In this document: positions 1-5,404 of the stretch, one piece after another
How positions within the stretch are numbered: the stretch's first letter is position 1
Layout of the letters: each line of letters opens with the position of its first letter
Assembly (NCBI GenBank): GCA_024998705.1
Contig: JACOEF010000360.1
Coordinates: 1 to 6,993 of the forward strand
Direction of reading: 5' to 3'
Source of the DNA: Nitrospira sp.
GTDB lineage: Bacteria; Nitrospirota; Nitrospiria; Nitrospirales; Nitrospiraceae
DNA length: 6,993 bases
Position numbers and translations under genes: made by a program
The notes under the pieces: model-generated
Databases searched by the model: none
Seen by the model: the letters and a program-made list of their open reading frames with translations, nothing else
Told to the model about the DNA's origin: nothing

Positions 1-408
1 AAACGCGTATACATCATGCTGGGCTCCATCGGTATCCTGGTTCTCTTTAGTGGCTGTGTCGCCCAGCACACCTGCAGCAGCCAGGACATGATCGGGATGA
101 AGGAACAGGGATTCGAGGTCGACGAAATCTACCGCCTCTGCGTCACCTATAAGATTCATGATGAAGCGGTTCAGGTGATGTCTGAGGCCGTGCGGAGTGA
201 ACTGGCGAAAACGCGCCAGGGCGGGACCCAGGCGACACCGGTCGCTGCGGTGAATTCCGACCAGACGCGTTCATTTCGGGGAGCCTCGAGACTGGCGGCG
301 ACCTGTGTGACGCAAGTCGGGACTTGCCGTTTGGCACAGCCCGTGGACGGTGGGTGGCCCTGCGTCTGTTATACGCCGTACGAGCAGATCCCGGGTATGA
401 CGCAGTAG
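1..408 (+). CDS. Putative outer-membrane or periplasmic lipoprotein, 5' end probably outside the window
   Basis: The reading frame is open from base 1. The first ATG is at 16, but codons 1-15 encode Lys-Arg-Val-Tyr-Ile, which would supply the positive n-region that a signal peptide needs, so the real start is probably upstream of the window. The hydrophobic stretch LGSIGILVLFSGC ends in a lipobox (LFSGC), with Cys14 counted from the ATG as the predicted lipidated residue. A helical, charged middle part (about residues 27-68, with MKEQGFEVDEIYRLC) is followed by a Ser/Thr/Gln-rich linker and a C-terminal segment with four cysteines (CVTQVGTC and CVCYTPY) and glycines, resembling the short C-x-T-x-x-G-x-C tail of many small proteobacterial secreted proteins. 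That tail probably forms disulfides. I do not recognise the family and assign no function. It converges on the amidase gene, with 127 bases between the stop codons. Confidence 0.75.
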   Translation, partial: KRVYIMLGSIGILVLFSGCVAQHTCSSQDMIGMKEQGFEVDEIYRLCVTYKIHDEAVQVMSEAVRSELAKTRQGGTQATPVAAVNSDQTRSFRGASRLAATCVTQVGTCRLAQPVDGGWPCVCYTPYEQIPGMTQ

Positions 409-535
409 GTCGGAATGTGTCGAAAGGATGCGTGGCCCGGTGCCATGTGACAACCGCGGCCGCGCTCCGCTAGCCGCCGGATGCGTCGTGACGATTGCGA
501 GTCTGGGTTGTGGACCACACGGGTTCGAGTTCTTG

Positions 536-1216
536 TCATCCGTGGCAACAGCCCTCGTGGTCGGTTGTCGATTTTATGGAGGAGGCTGGTTGCGCATTCA
601 ACGCGACGGGCGGAACCCCATCTTCCGTATCCGGCGTGAGGACGAGTTTCTTGAGGCGCGCCCAGGGAAAGGCAGTGCCCGGATCGCTTCGCCGCGTCGG
701 GTCCAGCTTCGCGTGTGAGACGACATGTTTCAGATTGGGGTATTTGGCCCAGCAGTAGCGCACGATCTGCGCGGTGGCCTGGATCTGCCAATCAGAAAAG
801 CGATCACTGCCTGCCTGACGGTTGACCACTTCGATCCCCAGCGACCAGTGGTTGACCTTATCGGCACCGTCGTTCACGTGCGGGTGTGAACAAGAGTTCC
901 TGACATGCCAGGCGGCTCTGGCTTCCGGCGCACAGGCCCACACCAGTTGCCCATGCTGGGGCTCATCTTCATCCGGCAGCAGCCAGTGAAACGAAGCCTT
1001 GCCGTCCCGCATCACCGAGATGGCCCCAGCCGAACTGGAACCGGCCGTTGCGTGAATGACGACCGCCTTAATCCCCAGGATCGCGTCGAAGATGCGACTC
1101 GATGTGCTGCTTTCCCAATAGGCTTGAATACCGGGGTACCACACCTCGTTGAGTATCACATCCGAGGGGCGGCCACGCTGCGGCAGGTTGAATTGGTAGG
1201 TGGTGGGATTGGGCAT
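536..1216 (-). CDS. N-acetylmuramoyl-L-alanine amidase (Amidase_2 / AmpD type)
   Basis: A 226-residue protein with a complete amidase_2 fold signature. These enzymes are zinc hydrolases that cleave the bond between N-acetylmuramic acid and L-alanine in peptidoglycan or its fragments. The zinc ligands are visible: His55 in VVIHATAG, His168 in VVSHAKLD and Asp178 in RRSDPG, the last two 10 residues apart as in AmpD. The catalytic pair also appears present: Glu129 (SLGIEVVN) and Arg176 at the position of the AmpD lysine. No signal peptide is visible, which fits a cytosolic recycling enzyme or one exported with help, such as a phage-type lysin. The Cys-rich tail after about residue 195 is not part of the domain. 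The ATG at 1216 is preceded on the minus strand by GGAGG about 6 bases away, which supports this start. The gene stands alone, 215 bases from the next gene upstream. Whether it serves recycling, cell lysis or competition cannot be told here. Confidence 0.9.
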   Translation of the reverse strand: MPNPTTYQFNLPQRGRPSDVILNEVWYPGIQAYWESSTSSRIFDAILGIKAVVIHATAGSSSAGAISVMRDGKASFHWLLPDEDEPQHGQLVWACAPEARAAWHVRNSCSHPHVNDGADKVNHWSLGIEVVNRQAGSDRFSDWQIQATAQIVRYCWAKYPNLKHVVSHAKLDPTRRSDPGTAFPWARLKKLVLTPDTEDGVPPVALNAQPASSIKSTTDHEGCCHG

Positions 1217-1431
1217 GGGGTTCCTCCGTGAAAGCTTTTGTGTTGCTCACCTCGCGTCGCCCACCTTCGGGGGCCAGCGGCAGCGCAGGTTCGGCACATG
1301 TGGTGATAATAAAAATAAGATGGCTCTGAGCCCTGTTCATGCTCCAGAGATTTTCTCGCGACATGGCTCGACAATTGTTACGGAATAGAGGGGGCGAAAG
1401 GTTAGGCATCTGGTCGCATGTCCTGCTTTCG

Positions 1432-2022
1432 TCAGATAGCGGCATTCACCGTCAGGCGCCGATGTGAACGCACGACTATGAATTTGACGACCAGGCCAAC
1501 CAGGCTGACGTATAAGCCCAAGGTAAGCCAGAGTTTGATGATCGTTGCACAGGCTGAGATCTCAAGCCACAGGTTTTGAATGCGGTCTTCGTGCGAGGAT
1601 CCGGAGTGGCGACGCTGCGCCAGTTGAAGGAGGTTCTCCGCCCAGTCGGCCATCACTATAATCGCCAATGGCGCGACGATCCAGGCGGGATGGAACGGGT
1701 GTCCCAACGTCTCCCAGACCCACCACAGATTGACAGCAAGTGCGCCTCCATAGACGAATGGGAATAGCAAGTCTACGGTCGGCAATGTCTTTCCTGCCTG
1801 CTGTGCCGCACCAGTGAGCCAGGACCAGGATCTCTTCGCTGCATCCAATCCACTCCCGAGCCAGCGCGCATGTAGCGGCTTGAGTAATGTGTGCTCCTCG
1901 GTGGTCTGAGAGTTTTGCGCGGCAGCGGGAGCACTCGCGTGAGGCAGCCTCTGACCTCCGCCGGACGGCATTGCGATGGGGAAGCCAAGAGGGAAGACTA
2001 TGTTGAAGGTTGGGAGCGTCAT
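1432..2022 (-). CDS. Small integral membrane protein of unknown function
   Basis: A 196-residue protein when started at the ATG at 2022. A TTG at 2058 would add 12 residues, but no ribosome binding site is evident for it. Residues 1-80 are mostly polar (Ser/Ala/Gln/His-rich linker 20-50, charged helix 50-80). Three hydrophobic segments follow: about 84-105 (with NLWWVWETLG), 112-134 (HPAWIVAPLAIIVMADWAEN) and 154-183 (a long segment ending FIVVRSHRR). The positive charges after the last segment suggest a cytoplasmic C-terminus. The acidic motif ADWAEN inside the second segment, where charges are costly, is the most likely functional spot. I do not recognise the family. Its upstream region contains the paired GTATC-N6-GATAC palindromes, which could control it. 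Confidence 0.7.
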   Translation of the reverse strand: MTLPTFNIVFPLGFPIAMPSGGGQRLPHASAPAAAQNSQTTEEHTLLKPLHARWLGSGLDAAKRSWSWLTGAAQQAGKTLPTVDLLFPFVYGGALAVNLWWVWETLGHPFHPAWIVAPLAIIVMADWAENLLQLAQRRHSGSSHEDRIQNLWLEISACATIIKLWLTLGLYVSLVGLVVKFIVVRSHRRLTVNAAI

Positions 2023-2163
2023 GATGTGTCGTTCCAGTCTCACCCCATTGGTGAGCAAAACCGATGCCGGGGGCGAGGAGAAGCATAGTCGTGAAAAGGC
2101 AGGTCGATTCTGAGCGTGGTGAGCGAAGCCGCCAAGCGGAAAGAGCGGTGTGGAGTACGCAGA

Positions 2164-2252
2164 GGTATCAGAAGCGATACCCTGTCGTATCGAAAGGGAT
2201 ACGGCGTCGGAGAAAAGGGGGGGGAATGAGGCAATTCTGCCCCGTATCGGGA
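2164..2252. promoter_or_regulatory. Tandem GTATC-N6-GATAC palindromes with an extra half site
   Basis: Two perfect palindromes lie 4 bases apart. GGTATC (2164-2169) pairs with GATACC (2176-2181), and CGTATC (2186-2191) pairs with GATACG (2198-2203). Each has a 6-base centre of unrelated sequence. The outermost pair differs between copies (G-C versus C-G) yet stays complementary, which argues for selection on symmetry. A third, shorter palindrome CCCGTATCGGG lies at about 2242-2252, and an 8-base G run at 2217-2224. The cluster is 142-181 bases upstream of the membrane protein start at 2022 and downstream of the META lipoprotein. The half-site centres are 11 bases apart, one helical turn, as expected for a dimeric repressor operator. 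Small RNA hairpins are the alternative. No known regulator is identified. Confidence 0.4.
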
Positions 2253-2273
2253 AGAACGGTCGAGAGTTTCTGA

Positions 2274-2717
2274 TTAGTTCAGGGGGCGGCGGTAAAATTC
2301 CAAGGGGGGAGCGATGTCGCTTTCGAATGACAAACTTTCGCCGTCCAGGCGATAACGGGTTGAGGCTTCGAACGCCCGGATAAACGATGATTCAAACTCC
2401 ATGTGTCGGGGCTCACAGGCCATGCGGGTGGTGATGCCTTGGGAGACTTTCAGCTCTCCCCTGGCGGGTCCGAAGACGATGGCCGCACGATAACGATTGC
2501 AACCGGCATGGCCGGACACTTTGCCATCCTTGAACGAAAGGATCACGGGTTCTCCATCGTCGCCGTAGGGAACCGCACGATCACCCCAATGCGACAGCTC
2601 CCATCGGTTCTGCTCGGCGCGCCGGCTCATCTCCTCCGGCGAAGGGGAGGTGACGCAAGATGTCAGCATCAACGCGGCACACATTGGGAGAGAAAGATGA
2701 AGCAAGGGTGTTCGCAT
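2274..2717 (-). CDS. META domain (HslJ-like) lipoprotein
   Basis: A 147-residue protein with an N-terminal lipoprotein signal (residues 1-20, lipobox LTSC, lipidated Cys21) and one META domain from about residue 36 to the end. The domain is recognised by the opening N-R-W-E-L-S segment, the conserved GCNRYR at 72-77 and the TTRMACEP segment at 97-103, followed by the helix with FESSFIRAFE and the strand ending. Length and order match HslJ-type single META proteins. The family includes E. coli HslJ, a heat-inducible protein linked to novobiocin resistance, and leishmanial META1; the molecular function is unknown. It probably sits in the outer membrane or periplasm. AGGAGG lies 8 bases before the ATG at 2717, so the start is well supported. 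The two cysteines in the domain (73 and 101) might form a disulfide. It precedes the membrane-protein gene on the same strand but about 250 bases away, so cotranscription is uncertain. Confidence 0.88.
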   Translation of the reverse strand: MRTPLLHLSLPMCAALMLTSCVTSPSPEEMSRRAEQNRWELSHWGDRAVPYGDDGEPVILSFKDGKVSGHAGCNRYRAAIVFGPARGELKVSQGITTRMACEPRHMEFESSFIRAFEASTRYRLDGESLSFESDIAPPLEFYRRPLN

Positions 2718-2895
2718 GGGGCGGTCCTCCTGTCGGCGATTTCATGGTGACGCATCCGGTTGAGAATGCCAGCGAATTGTACGATGAATTTGAATCGGTT
2801 GTCAGAACCAAGGCAAGAGGTCGGAGCCTGCTGCTGGAGGACATCAATTCAAAGCAGATGAACGGCAATACTCGAAACTCAAGAGAATGGCAGGC

Positions 2896-3438
2896 TTATT
2901 CAGGCGAGCGAAGACGATACAGCACATGTCGGCGCAACTCGGACTCAACGGCCACCTGAGGGTGGTCGAACTCGGAGTCGAGCCGCATCCCGAGGCGTTC
3001 CATTACCGCGCGCGATTTCAGGTTAGTGATGGCGGTGAATGCCACGAGTTCCACCAGATGAAGTTGTTGAAAGCCGAACGCAATGGCCGATTGCACCGCC
3101 TCCGTGGCATAACCTAGGCCCCAGTGGGATTTGGCCAGGCGCCACCCCACTTCCACGAAGGGCGAAAACGGGAGTTGGTCGGAGGGAACATGTAGTACCA
3201 CGAAGCCGACGAATCGCCCCGACGCCCGTTCCTCAACCGCCCAGAAACCCCAGCCTCGTTCGTCGATCAGTCGCATCACCCGTTGAGCAAACGCATCGCT
3301 CTGCTCTCTGGACCAAGGCGCAGGGAAATACCGCATGACATCGGCATCGGAATTCATCGCCGCGAATGGCTCAAGATCGGATTGCTGCCACTGTCGGAGT
3401 AGGAGGCGGGGAGTGATAAGGGCAGCGGAGTCGAGCAT
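2896..3438 (-). CDS. GNAT-family N-acetyltransferase (RimJ/RimL type, Acetyltransf_3)
   Basis: A 180-residue protein covering the whole RimJ/RimL-like GNAT domain. It starts with the typical strand L-I-T-P-R-L-L-L-R-Q-W followed by D-L-E-P-F. The acetyl-CoA pyrophosphate loop is HWGLGYATEAV (about 105-115), preceded by the strand EVGWRLAKSHWG. The later strand and helix carry TAITNLKSRAVMERLGM (135-151), where the Asn-x-x-S-x-x-V-M-E-x-L-G pattern is diagnostic. Such enzymes transfer an acetyl group from acetyl-CoA to an amine, often a protein N-terminus or a small molecule; the substrate cannot be read from the sequence. No strong ribosome binding site precedes the ATG at 3438. It follows the truncated DUF1697 gene by 41 bases on the same strand, next to the integron remnant. 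GNAT genes are common integron cassette cargo, but I see no attC after its stop codon. Confidence 0.9.
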   Translation of the reverse strand: MLDSAALITPRLLLRQWQQSDLEPFAAMNSDADVMRYFPAPWSREQSDAFAQRVMRLIDERGWGFWAVEERASGRFVGFVVLHVPSDQLPFSPFVEVGWRLAKSHWGLGYATEAVQSAIAFGFQQLHLVELVAFTAITNLKSRAVMERLGMRLDSEFDHPQVAVESELRRHVLYRLRSPE

Positions 3439-3479
3439 GGCAAATCGCCCGTGTTGTAGTTAGCCCATATGAGGGCAGG

Positions 3480-3611
3480 CTAGGCAGAGCGAACGAGCCT
3501 TGAGAGACGCCACCAAACAGCATGTGTGATTACAGGACCTGAGCCTATATGTTTCGGCATCTTGGCGTTCATCGGGCTGACTCCGCGAAGGAAGGCGACG
3601 TATCGGGGCAT
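3480..3611 (-). pseudogene. 5' stub of a DUF1697 gene (truncated to 43 codons)
   Basis: Minus-strand ATG at 3611, TAG at 3480-3482. The first 19 residues, MPRYVAFLRGVSPMNAKMP, match the N-terminus of DUF1697 proteins, whose start (RYVAFLRGVN/S... then K-M-x-E-L) is strongly conserved. After Lys17-Met18-Pro19 the similarity ends abruptly and 24 unrelated residues lead to the stop. Full-length DUF1697 proteins are roughly 170-180 residues, so about nine tenths of the gene is gone. The start lies 34 bases after the GTTAGGC end of the attC, the usual place for a cassette gene to begin, so this is read as the front of a second integron cassette. The deletion junction should lie near 3555. The function of DUF1697 is unknown. 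A functional 43-residue peptide is possible but unlikely. Confidence 0.7.
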
Positions 3612-3645
3612 GAACTCTCGGCTCGCTTCGTGCGGGTGTTGTACT

Positions 3646-3723
3646 GCCTAACGCCCGAGCTCAGCCGCCGTTTTACCATAGCGAAGCGGGGGCAAGACGT
3701 TCGGCTGGAGCTCCTTGTTGGGC
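3646..3723 (-). other. Integron attC recombination site (59-base element)
   Basis: On the minus strand the site opens with GCCCAAC (3717-3723, the RYYYAAC inverse core) and closes with GTTAGGC (3646-3652, the GTTRRRY core). Between these, GAGCTCCAGCCG pairs with CGGCTGAGCTC apart from one additional C in the first arm. That single unpaired base in the left inner arm is the extrahelical base that sets attC polarity in the integron literature. The central 20-30 bases form the variable loop. The total of 78 bp is within the normal range (about 57-141 bp). The polarity implies a cassette gene upstream on the minus strand, which is the metzincin-like gene ending at 3849. The outer cores pair with one G-T mismatch. 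Such sites recombine as a folded single strand with IntI. Confidence 0.85.
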
Positions 3724-3848
3724 ATGACTCCTCTGGATTGCATACAAGAGTGACGAGCCTTGCATGCAGATATCCAAGCCTGGCCCCTTAAGGCTGATTC
3801 AATCATTTTCGTGGCCCAGGCCGTCGATCCCAAGCGCCGATGCCGCCG

Positions 3849-4910
3849 TTAGAGAAAGGTGACATGACCGCTACTTCGAATGATTCCCACCTGAAATGGT
3901 GATAGGGCATCTCCGGTGATACTGCCCGGCACCATCAGCTCGCCGGGGTTACTATTCGCGTGCCCCAACAAGCCGAGCGAATGGCATATCTCGTGGGCGA
4001 TGATGCGCTGCGCGTAGGAGCGATTGGCAACGGGCACAGTGGCCGTGGGTGATGCCACGGTTGGCGGGTGCGGCGAGAGCGGCGTAGCTGGCGCTCCGGT
4101 GGCATCTGCCACGATTTGTGGAACGACCGAGTCGCGTTCTACGGCGATCCAGTCGGTGAATAGACCTCCGGATGCCCCAGCCACCGTCCCCGGCCCGTCG
4201 TAACCCACCTCTCGCACCACATAGACCACTATGGGGTGACCAACTGCAAGCAGTGACCACAGATTGGACTCGAATAGCTTGACCGTTTGCATCTGATGCC
4301 AAGTACCTTTGAGCCAGGCCTCATCGGCGATAAGGTCGACCTCCGTGCCAAGACGTAGAGCATTCTCCGGCGGATTGCGAATTGGTTCATGGAACCTGGT
4401 GTGTACCCTGATCTGCGCACGGGCGTAGAGGATGCGCTCGGTTTCACGCATGATGGGAGCTAGATGCGCTTCGTAGGCTAACGGGATGACACCCTCGCAC
4501 AGCGGCATCACATGCACTCGAAGATGCTTCGTGATTCGGATTCCGACGAGCCGACCGAGACCGTCGAGTAGCCCGATCACATAACTGACTGCGGTGACAA
4601 CCGCTCTTATGATCGCCTTAATGATCGGACCGATGATCGGGATGGCGAGGACGATGTTGACGACCGCAGCCACGACGTTCACGAAGAAATTCACGACTTC
4701 GCAGACTATGCGAAATACCAACGTAAATACTGGTGCAAGTACCCACCTGACGATTTTCACAACTATTGTGACCAGCCAGCAGAACCAGCCAATTGGGTTC
4801 CACCAGTCGTACTCTTCACACCTCTTTTCAGTCCTCTCTACCCAATCGTCAACTGGCTTCCATACCTGTTCCTCGACCCACTCCTGAACGTCTTTGCATA
4901 TGGTTGCCAT
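3849..4910 (-). CDS. Putative metzincin-type zinc metalloprotease with hydrophobic N-terminal region
   Basis: A 353-residue protein. The C-terminal third carries HEICHSLGLLGH (306-317), the full metzincin signature HExxHxxGxxH/GH with three zinc-binding histidines (306, 310, 317) and catalytic Glu307. It is followed nine residues later by Met326 in ELMVPG, a plausible Met-turn. The N-terminal part is unusual: a Trp- and Glu-rich helix (about 8-45, with VQEWVEEQVWKPVDDWVE and paired cysteines), then about 80 residues of nearly unbroken Val/Ile/Phe sequence (40-125) that could span the membrane several times, or insert into one. There is no classical signal peptide. A central segment of about 130-290 looks like a protease prodomain or substrate domain, with a Pro/Thr/Ala linker near 270-290. 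It is the only gene between the attI-like core (4990) and the attC (3646-3723), so it fits a complete integron cassette. Base composition of the N-terminal half is more AT-rich than its neighbours, which suggests foreign origin. The substrate is unknown. Confidence 0.8.
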   Translation of the reverse strand: MATICKDVQEWVEEQVWKPVDDWVERTEKRCEEYDWWNPIGWFCWLVTIVVKIVRWVLAPVFTLVFRIVCEVVNFFVNVVAAVVNIVLAIPIIGPIIKAIIRAVVTAVSYVIGLLDGLGRLVGIRITKHLRVHVMPLCEGVIPLAYEAHLAPIMRETERILYARAQIRVHTRFHEPIRNPPENALRLGTEVDLIADEAWLKGTWHQMQTVKLFESNLWSLLAVGHPIVVYVVREVGYDGPGTVAGASGGLFTDWIAVERDSVVPQIVADATGAPATPLSPHPPTVASPTATVPVANRSYAQRIIAHEICHSLGLLGHANSNPGELMVPGSITGDALSPFQVGIIRSSGHVTFL

Positions 4911-4989
4911 AATGTTGGTCCTATTTTGGGGGAGGTTTAAATCCTTGTTTTCTGATCAGACCTGTATGTGCTAGAGAATGCAGAGTTAC

Positions 4990-4996
4990 GCCTAAC
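4990..4996 (-). other. attI-like integron core site
   Basis: On the minus strand a perfect GTTAGGC core lies 80 bases before the metzincin start. No partner inverse core or paired arms are found in the 140 bases upstream, so this is not an attC. A lone GTTRRRY core next to the first cassette is what an attI site gives. It fits with the integrase remnant 180 bases further upstream and the attC at the other end of the gene. A 7-base match alone is weak (about one is expected by chance in the window on both strands), so the call rests on position. Confidence 0.5.
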
Positions 4997-5001
4997 TATG
5001 T

Positions 5002-5028
5002 ATTATCTGGTTCCGTATAAGATGCCAA
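5002..5028 (-). promoter_or_regulatory. Candidate cassette promoter (Pc-like)
   Basis: On the minus strand TTGGCA (5023-5028, 5 of 6 matches to the -35 consensus) is followed after 15 bases by GATAAT (5002-5007, 5 of 6 to the -10). The -10 box ends 5 bases before the GTTAGGC core, so transcription would start at about the attI-like site and run into the metzincin cassette. The spacer is two bases shorter than ideal. Integrons normally express cassettes from such a Pc promoter beside attI. Confidence 0.4.
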
Positions 5029-5146
5029 TTGCCCTGCGACGCTGGATAAGACCCCTACGGTATCCTGCCAGGATTGGGACCTCAGTCTAAGTGATTTCTT
5101 CGCGGTTCGGCTCTGGCTTCTATTCACGCGGGGTCTTATACGGAAC
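5010..5146. repeat. Possible small inverted-repeat element (MITE-like)
   Basis: GTTCCGTATAAGA (5010-5022) recurs as a perfect 13-base inverted copy, TCTTATACGGAAC (5134-5146). A third related copy, GGATAAGACCCC, lies inside at 5044-5055 and differs at one base from GTATAAGACCCC in the palindrome at the right end. The enclosed 137 bases have no reading frame of note. This is the make-up of a miniature element or a cluster of REP-like repeats between the integrase remnant and attI. No flanking target duplication was made out. Confidence 0.4.
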
Positions 5147-5161
5147 TGTATAAGACCCCGC
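5128..5161. repeat. Perfect 14-bp palindrome with 6-base loop
   Basis: GCGGGGTCTTATAC (5128-5141) and GTATAAGACCCCGC (5148-5161) are exact reverse complements around the loop GGAACT. The stem begins 14 bases past the integrase stop codon, where a terminator could sit, but neither side has a run of T, so a REP-like element or an IS end is as likely. It shares 13 bases with the inverted copy at 5010-5022. Confidence 0.65.
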
Positions 5162-5175
5162 CCCTGTCATAGGCT

Positions 5176-5379
5176 TCATAGCACATCCGCCGGGCTCCGG
5201 ACTCCATGTGGGCCGCGATTCAGCACGTGCGCATAGAGCATGGTGGTCATGACATCTTTGTGGCCCAGCAATTCCTGAACCGCCTGAATGGCATAGTTGT
5301 CTGCGAAGAGGAGTATGGCAAACGAATGTCTGAAGGCCTGGCCACAAGCCCTAGTGACGAATGAGCGTGTCCTTGCGCT
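5176..5379 (-). pseudogene. C-terminal remnant of an integron-type tyrosine recombinase
   Basis: The open frame (67 codons after an upstream TGA at 5380-5382) ends in the typical integron integrase C-terminus: FRHSFA, then [19 protein letters not shown], then LNRG...GVRSPADVL and stop. Catalytic spacing is that of IntI. Arg17 (HxxR motif), His40 (LGHKD) and the nucleophile Tyr49 (MLYAHV) are 23 and 9 residues apart, as Arg280, His303 and Tyr312 are in IntI1. The histidine of the HxxR motif is replaced by Gln14 (QAFR). Everything upstream is missing: no N-terminal SAM-like domain, no first catalytic arginine and no IntI-specific insert. The frame has no usable start codon, so the gene is dead. 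A nuclease gene occupies the place of the lost part. The closest kin are IntI-like and XerC/D-like recombinases; GVRSPAD favours the integron type. Confidence 0.82.
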
Positions 5380-5404
5380 TCACGAGATACGAGCCACGAT
5401 CCCA

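Noticed and set aside
1401..1407. GTTAGGC on the plus strand, a possible integron core after the membrane-protein gene
   Set aside because: No paired inner arms or inverse core lie within 150 bases on either side. About one chance match to this 7-mer is expected in the window.
1068..1445. Minus-strand frame of 125 codons between amidase and membrane protein
   Set aside because: Overlaps the amidase start, which has a good ribosome binding site, and shows no domain signal or sensible composition.
2660..2959. Plus-strand open frame of 99 codons between the META and GNAT genes
   Set aside because: It overlaps the ends of both minus-strand genes, has no clear ribosome binding site and shows no recognisable motif.
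536..3438. Amidase, membrane protein, META and GNAT genes as further integron cassettes
   Set aside because: All are on the cassette strand, but none of the gaps between them holds an attC that I can fold, so strand alone is not enough.
3440..3482. Imperfect hairpin with GGGCTAAC before the GNAT gene, considered as a second attC
   Set aside because: The outer bases do not fit RYYYAAC or GTTRRRY, and the arms pair for only about five bases.
3648..3833. Minus-strand frame running through the attC
   Set aside because: It is read-through of the recombination site itself; the repeat structure explains its sequence.
5120..5347. Minus-strand 75-codon frame starting MWPGLQTF over the integrase remnant
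   Set aside because: The real homology (LGHKDV...LYAHVLNRG) is in another frame; this one is a shadow.
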